Positions 60,201-64,000 of a stretch of 64,000 bases of DNA are shown piece by piece. Below the pieces are notes generated by a model. That model ran no database searches. It saw only the letters and a program-made list of their open reading frames with translations, and was not told the DNA's origin. Each line of letters opens with the position of its first letter. The stretch's first letter is position 1. The DNA is from Persicitalea sp964500445 (GTDB lineage Bacteria; Bacteroidota; Bacteroidia; Cytophagales; Spirosomataceae), in NCBI GenBank assembly GCA_964500445.1, contig CAZCOG010000001.1:186001-250000 (forward strand), written 5' to 3'. The position numbers were made by a program, and so were the translations under genes.

Positions 60201-61523
60201 TTAACGCCGCACGGCGCTTTTTATGGCCGCTGGCATTTGCATCGTGTTCATTTTCTTCATCATCTTCCGCATTTCGTCAAATTGCTTGAGAAGGTTATTG
60301 ACTTCCTGCACTGAAGTACCACTACCACTGGCGATCCGCTTTTTGCGGCTGCCGTCGATGATTCCGGGCGTTTCCCGTTCTTTCTTAGTCATCGACTGAA
60401 TAATGGCCTCGATGGGCTTGAAAGAATCGTTATCCACGTCAAGGTCCTTCATAGCGCTTCCCATGCCGGGAATCATACCTACGAGATCCTTGATGTTACC
60501 CATTTTCTTGATCTGCTGCAGCTGGCCGAGGAAGTCGTCGAAGTCAAACTTGTTGGCCCGCATCTTGGCGTTGATGCGCTTGGCTTCATCTTCATCGAAA
60601 GCCTGCTGTGCGCGCTCTACCAGCGATACTACGTCGCCCATGCCGAGGATTCGGCTGGCCATACGATCGGGGTAGAAGGCATCCAGCGCCTCCATCTTTT
60701 CGCCCGTACTGATGAACTTGATGGGCTTCTCGACTACCTGCCGAATGGATAGCGCCGCACCACCACGCGAATCACCGTCGAGCTTGGTAAGTACCACACC
60801 ATCGAAATTCAACCGCTCGTTGAAGGTTTTAGCGGTATTGACTGCATCCTGCCCCGTCATGGAATCCACCACAAACAGAATTTCAGTCGGTTTCACGGCC
60901 TTCTTGATGTCCTCGACCTCCTGCATCATTACTTCGTCCACGGCCAGACGTCCGGCGGTATCCACAATAACAATTTTCTTGTTGGTCTTGCGGGCGTGGG
61001 CAATGGCGTTGGTGGCAATCTGGACCGCATTTTTATTCTCAGGTTCGGAGTACACCTCCACGCCAATCTGCTCGCCAAGTACTTTGAGTTGGTCTATGGC
61101 CGCCGGGCGGTACACGTCACAGGCGGTGAGCAAGACATTACGTCCCTGCTTTTTGAGCATGGTGGCCAATTTGCCGGAAAAGGTCGTTTTACCCGAACCC
61201 TGCAGACCCGCGATCAGCACCACGGCAGGATCACCCTTGATATCTATACTTTCGGCATTGCCGCCCATCAGTTCGGTCAGCTCTTCCTGCACAATCTTGA
61301 CGAACATCTGTCCCGGTTCCACCGAGATCAGAATCTTACGATCCAGAGCTTTTTCCTTAATACGATCCGTAATTTCCTTAGCGACCTTGAAGTTGACGTC
61401 GGCATCAACCAGAGCGCGGCGCACTTCTTTGGTTGTGGCGGCCACGTTGATGTCCGATATCCGGTCTTTGCCTTTGAGGGTGCGGAAGGCAGAGTTTAAT
61501 TTATCCTGTAAGCTTTCAAACAT
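60201..61523 (-). CDS. ffh: signal recognition particle protein Ffh
   Basis: A 440-residue GTPase that binds 4.5S RNA and targets membrane proteins to FtsY/SecYEG. N-domain MFESLQDKLNSAFRTLKGKD; G1 GLQGSGKTTFSGKLA; G3 DTAGRLAVDEVM; G4 TKLDGDSRGGAALS; G5 STGEKMEALDAFYPDRMASR. The M domain contains FDDFLGQLQQIKKMGNIKDL, the RKKRIASGSGTSVQEVNNLL RNA-binding helix and the Met-rich end MRKMMKKMNTMQMP. Length is normal. The upstream region has an 8-bp tandem repeat that can form a stem-loop. Confidence 0.97.
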   Translation of the reverse strand: MFESLQDKLNSAFRTLKGKDRISDINVAATTKEVRRALVDADVNFKVAKEITDRIKEKALDRKILISVEPGQMFVKIVQEELTELMGGNAESIDIKGDPAVVLIAGLQGSGKTTFSGKLATMLKKQGRNVLLTACDVYRPAAIDQLKVLGEQIGVEVYSEPENKNAVQIATNAIAHARKTNKKIVIVDTAGRLAVDEVMMQEVEDIKKAVKPTEILFVVDSMTGQDAVNTAKTFNERLNFDGVVLTKLDGDSRGGAALSIRQVVEKPIKFISTGEKMEALDAFYPDRMASRILGMGDVVSLVERAQQAFDEDEAKRINAKMRANKFDFDDFLGQLQQIKKMGNIKDLVGMIPGMGSAMKDLDVDNDSFKPIEAIIQSMTKKERETPGIIDGSRKKRIASGSGTSVQEVNNLLKQFDEMRKMMKKMNTMQMPAAIKSAVRR

Positions 61524-61535
61524 GGAAACAATTTT

Positions 61536-61588
61536 GAATGAGAGAATGAGAGAACGAGAGAATCTTTCGGTAGTATTCTCTCATTCTC
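61536..61588. repeat. gaatgaga tandem repeat and inverted repeat upstream of ffh
   Basis: Three and a half copies of gaatgaga (61536-61563, one variant gaacgaga) are followed by attctctcattctc at 61575-61588, complementary to the first copies. In the ffh 5' region this could fold as a stem-loop; copy number may vary. Confidence 0.7.
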
Positions 61589-61640
61589 AAATCTTGACAA
61601 AGTTAATAATAAAAAGCGGGGCTGGAAGCAACTTGCTGCT

Positions 61641-61970
61641 TCACCATTCTTTAAAGACAAAAAATACGGCTAATACAATCAATCCGAAGCCCACCAGATA
61701 GTTCCATTTCACTTCTTCTTTCAGATACAAAACCGCAAAACCGATAAACACCGCCAGGCTCACTACTTCCTGGATGGTTTTCAATTGGAAAGCCGTAAAG
61801 TACGCCGCTCCGATTCGGTTAGGGGGTACAGCCAGGCAGTATTCCAGTAGCGCCACCGACCAGCTGATCAGGATCACCTGCCAAAGCGCTTTGTCAGGAA
61901 AACGTAGATGCCAGTACTAGGCAGTAGTCATGAAGAGATTTGAGAGTATTAGCAGCCCGACAGTTTTCAT
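61641..61970 (-). pseudogene. DUF486 (DMT-superfamily) membrane protein broken by an amber codon
   Basis: From ATG 61970 the frame reads MKTVGLLILSNLFMTTA, then TAG (61919-61917), then YWHLRFPDKALWQVILISW and on to VFFVFKEW without another stop. Full length would be 109 residues, normal for DUF486. The family has Trp at the stop position (AWYxHL), so TGG to TAG is the simplest change. The downstream part (61877-61641) is an open frame from an internal ATG but lacks the first membrane helix. Either a pseudogene, a sequencing error or a read-through codon. Confidence 0.85.
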
Positions 61971-62067
61971 ATTCGATAATTGGGAGTTAGTTGGGTCATA
62001 TCAAGCACAATGACTTGACCCGTCAAATTTTACATTTTTCCGGAAAGACTTTTCTGCCACTAGGTAG

Positions 62068-62496
62068 TTATGCGAGCGCTTTTATTTTCACCGTTCTTAT
62101 AATCCAATACAGCAACAGCCCAATCGGCCCCAGCATGAAACAGAAAAGGATCGGCACGATCACCCACCAGTGGGGAATACCGCGTTCCTGGGCATCGCGC
62201 AGCACCACGCTTCCGGCGATGAGATCGAAGGCCAGGTAGTGAATCCAGCCTGCCAGCATTACCCCGTCGCCACCGTTTTGGAACAGGCCTTTTACACCTT
62301 CCAGCGTACTAAATGCTTCAAAGTCGAGCGGATCTCCGGCAAAGATATAGAAGGCATAAAAAATCGCCAGCACGACGGGAATCAGAAAAGATTTCACCAA
62401 AAACTGCGTAACGGACCAGCGAGGGGCCACGACCATGAGCAGCCATTGCGGCAGGACGAGGGCGTTTGCGATTTGGAAGGCGGTGTCTGGGGTCAT
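62068..62496 (-). CDS. ABA4-like membrane protein (PF14108)
   Basis: A 142-residue protein with four hydrophobic segments. Family-like motifs: ANALVLPQWLLMVVAPRW, GWIHYLAFDLIAGSVVLRDA, GIPHWWVIVPILFCFMLGPI and GLLLYWIIRTV. ABA4 in plants acts in xanthophyll (neoxanthin) formation; bacterial relatives often lie near photolyase or carotenoid genes. Here it is divergent from the photolyase with 68 bp between the starts, so shared light control is possible (inference). Confidence 0.88.
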   Translation of the reverse strand: MTPDTAFQIANALVLPQWLLMVVAPRWSVTQFLVKSFLIPVVLAIFYAFYIFAGDPLDFEAFSTLEGVKGLFQNGGDGVMLAGWIHYLAFDLIAGSVVLRDAQERGIPHWWVIVPILFCFMLGPIGLLLYWIIRTVKIKALA

Positions 62497-62564
62497 AGAA
62501 GAGGGAATTTGTTTGGGAACGAAAATTTAAACAAAAAATCCTGCACCCGGTTGGATTTTTGTAA

Positions 62565-64000
62565 ATGAACGCTCCGCATCCACTCCACATCGTCTGGTTT
62601 AAACGTGACCTGCGCCTGCAGGATCACGCTCCGCTCAAATCGGCGTTGGAAAACGGCGATTCGGTGCTTTTACTCTACATCTGGGAACCGTCCCTGCTGC
62701 GAGATCCGCACTACGCCGCGCGGCACTGGCGATTTGTGAGTGAGTCGCTGCGCTGCCTCGACCAGCAATTGGAACGCTATGCTACCCAAATCCGGCAATT
62801 GGCAGGAGAAGTGGTACCGGTTTTGTCGGAGATTCATCGGCAGTTTCCCATAGCCGCCCTTTATTCCCACGAAGAAACGGGCCTGAAAATCACGTATGAC
62901 CGGGATAAAGCCGTGGCTGAATTTTGTCAAAAAGAAGGCATAGTCTGGCATGAGTACCAGCACAATGGCGTACAGCGCGGCCTACCTAACCGTAATACCT
63001 GGAAAGAAGACTGGCATACTTACATGAATGCCCCCATGGCGCAGCCCGCCCTACCGCGCCTGATGTACGACGCGGCCCGGATTGAACTACCCCATGAAAT
63101 AGCCGATTGGGAGAATCTACCAGACCTTCCGGCAGAGATTTCTGGCAGCCGTGAGTTTCAGCCAGGTGGCGAGGAAGCAGCGCATCGTTATCTGAACAGT
63201 TTTTTTCAAAAGCGAGCTACTGACTACAGCCGCACGATCTCTAAGCCCGAGGCTAGTCGGCGGGGCAGCGGGCGACTTTCGCCATATCTGGCTTGGGGGA
63301 ACCTTTCGGTCAGGACGATATTCCAGCGTTACAAGCAAGCTCTGCGCGAGGAGTTAATTCCGCGCCGCAATCTGATTGCCTTCGGGTCGCGGCTGCGGTG
63401 GCACTGCCATTTTATCCAGAAATTCGAGAGTGAAGACCGCATCGAGTTCGAGAACGTCAACCGCGCTTACGATGCGCAAGTGAAGGTTTTTGACAACGAG
63501 CGATTCAGAGCCTGGGGCGAAGGTCGCACGGGTTTTCCGTTGGTGGACGCCTGTATGCGCTGCCTGCACGAAACGGGCCATCTCAATTTCAGGATGCGGG
63601 CCATGCTGGTATCATTCCTCACGCACCTGCTGTGGCAACCCTGGAAGCCGGGCGCGGTGCATCTGGCCTCCCTGTTTCTGGACTTCGAACCGGGCATCCA
63701 TTACGCGCAGTTCCAGATGCAGACGGGCGTGACAGGTGTCAATACAGTCCGTGTCTACAATCCCGTGAAGCAGTCCTATGATCACGATCCTGCGGGTACT
63801 TTTATCGAAAAATGGGTACCCGAACTCGCCGCTTGTCCGCCCGCCTTTCGGCACGAGCCCTGGAAAATGACCCCGATGGAACAGGATATGTACGGTTTTC
63901 ATCTCGGCACTGATTACCCCGAACCAATCGTGGCAATCACGGAAGCTCATCGTGCCGCGCGTGAGCGGGTTTGGGCCTTCCGAAAACTACCTGAAGTAAA
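62565..64000 (+). CDS. cryptochrome/DNA photolyase family protein, C-terminus off the right edge (partial)
   Basis: The frame is open from ATG 62565 to the window end, 478 codons. Antenna domain at the N-terminus: HIVWFKRDLRLQDHAPLKSA. FAD-binding domain: SRRGSGRLSPYLAWGNLSVR, GEGRTGFPLVDACMRCLHET, HLNFRMRAMLVSFLTHLLWQ, and QFQMQTGVTGVNTVRVYNPV. The sequence fits the group with TVRVYNPVKQSYDHDP rather than the classic PhrA/E. coli group. It repairs UV damage or senses blue light using FAD. Nearly complete; only the last tens of residues are likely missing. The CarH-like gene nearby may regulate it. Confidence 0.92.
   Translation, partial: MNAPHPLHIVWFKRDLRLQDHAPLKSALENGDSVLLLYIWEPSLLRDPHYAARHWRFVSESLRCLDQQLERYATQIRQLAGEVVPVLSEIHRQFPIAALYSHEETGLKITYDRDKAVAEFCQKEGIVWHEYQHNGVQRGLPNRNTWKEDWHTYMNAPMAQPALPRLMYDAARIELPHEIADWENLPDLPAEISGSREFQPGGEEAAHRYLNSFFQKRATDYSRTISKPEASRRGSGRLSPYLAWGNLSVRTIFQRYKQALREELIPRRNLIAFGSRLRWHCHFIQKFESEDRIEFENVNRAYDAQVKVFDNERFRAWGEGRTGFPLVDACMRCLHETGHLNFRMRAMLVSFLTHLLWQPWKPGAVHLASLFLDFEPGIHYAQFQMQTGVTGVNTVRVYNPVKQSYDHDPAGTFIEKWVPELAACPPAFRHEPWKMTPMEQDMYGFHLGTDYPEPIVAITEAHRAARERVWAFRKLPEV

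Noticed and set aside
60712..61701. 329-residue plus-strand open frame over ffh
   Set aside because: Antisense to ffh; Ser/Thr/Arg-rich composition is a shadow artefact.
11238..61970. Genome-wide reassignment of TAG to a sense codon
   Set aside because: Several intact genes end in TAG at the expected length (for example at 9335, 27773, 35969, 38343, 58669), so TAG is a normal stop here.
1..64000. CRISPR arrays, rRNA operons, prophage or insertion sequences
   Set aside because: No regularly spaced repeats, rRNA segments, phage structural genes or transposase frames were seen on either strand.

Overview
The window looks like a chromosomal segment of a Bacteroidota bacterium of the Cytophagales type (Spirosomaceae/Dyadobacter-like; the family is inferred from protein style, not tested). 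Evidence: SusC/SusD pairs with FecI-like sigma and FecR genes, STN-domain TonB receptors, DUF4249 and DUF4290 proteins, LytTR/LytS two-component genes, a TTTG-N20-TAnnTTTG promoter, weak Shine-Dalgarno sites and several TTG/GTG starts. No IS element, prophage, rRNA or CRISPR array was seen.

Layout. 1-6253 (minus): an envelope operon with a small secreted protein, an STN TonB receptor, a DUF4249 lipoprotein and an MG2-type protein cut by the left edge. 6456-9335: a cupredoxin/dehydrogenase-like/HEAT protein. 9420-14201: an AT-richer accessory island with a cysteine desulfurase, a PIN toxin-antitoxin pair, an HNH nuclease broken by an in-frame amber codon, a DndC-like sulfurtransferase and an AAA-ATPase remnant next to a 28-bp palindrome. 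14320-19357: a small acidic protein, a LytTR/LytS pair and an outer-membrane beta-barrel protein. 19550-21974: a Tat-type propeller protein and a second DUF4249 gene.

Two polysaccharide-utilisation-type loci follow. Locus A (22356-32328): sigma, FecR, SusC, SusD, EEP phosphatase/nuclease lipoprotein, sulfatase. Locus B (about 38362-55601): DUF1080 lipoprotein, beta-helix protein, Tat-type pyruvyl-transferase-like protein, sigma, FecR, SusC, SusD, sulfatase, two paralogous FAD oxidoreductases, sulfatase. Locus B pairs sulfatases with oxidoreductases and a keto-glycoside-hydrolase-type protein, suggesting an oxidative route for sulfated glycans or glycosides. Both susC genes are preceded by a similar two-hairpin leader. 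Between the loci lie MATE, DUF4290, murA, a hydrolase-TPR protein and a membrane zincin.

55717-64000 is mostly housekeeping (tadA, sod, tRNA-His, 2-hydroxyacid dehydrogenase, ffh), with four genes that fit a light response: a CruF-like carotenoid protein, a MerR-B12 regulator with CarH cobalamin motifs, an ABA4-like protein and a photolyase running off the right edge. A DUF486 membrane protein here is broken by a second in-frame amber codon.
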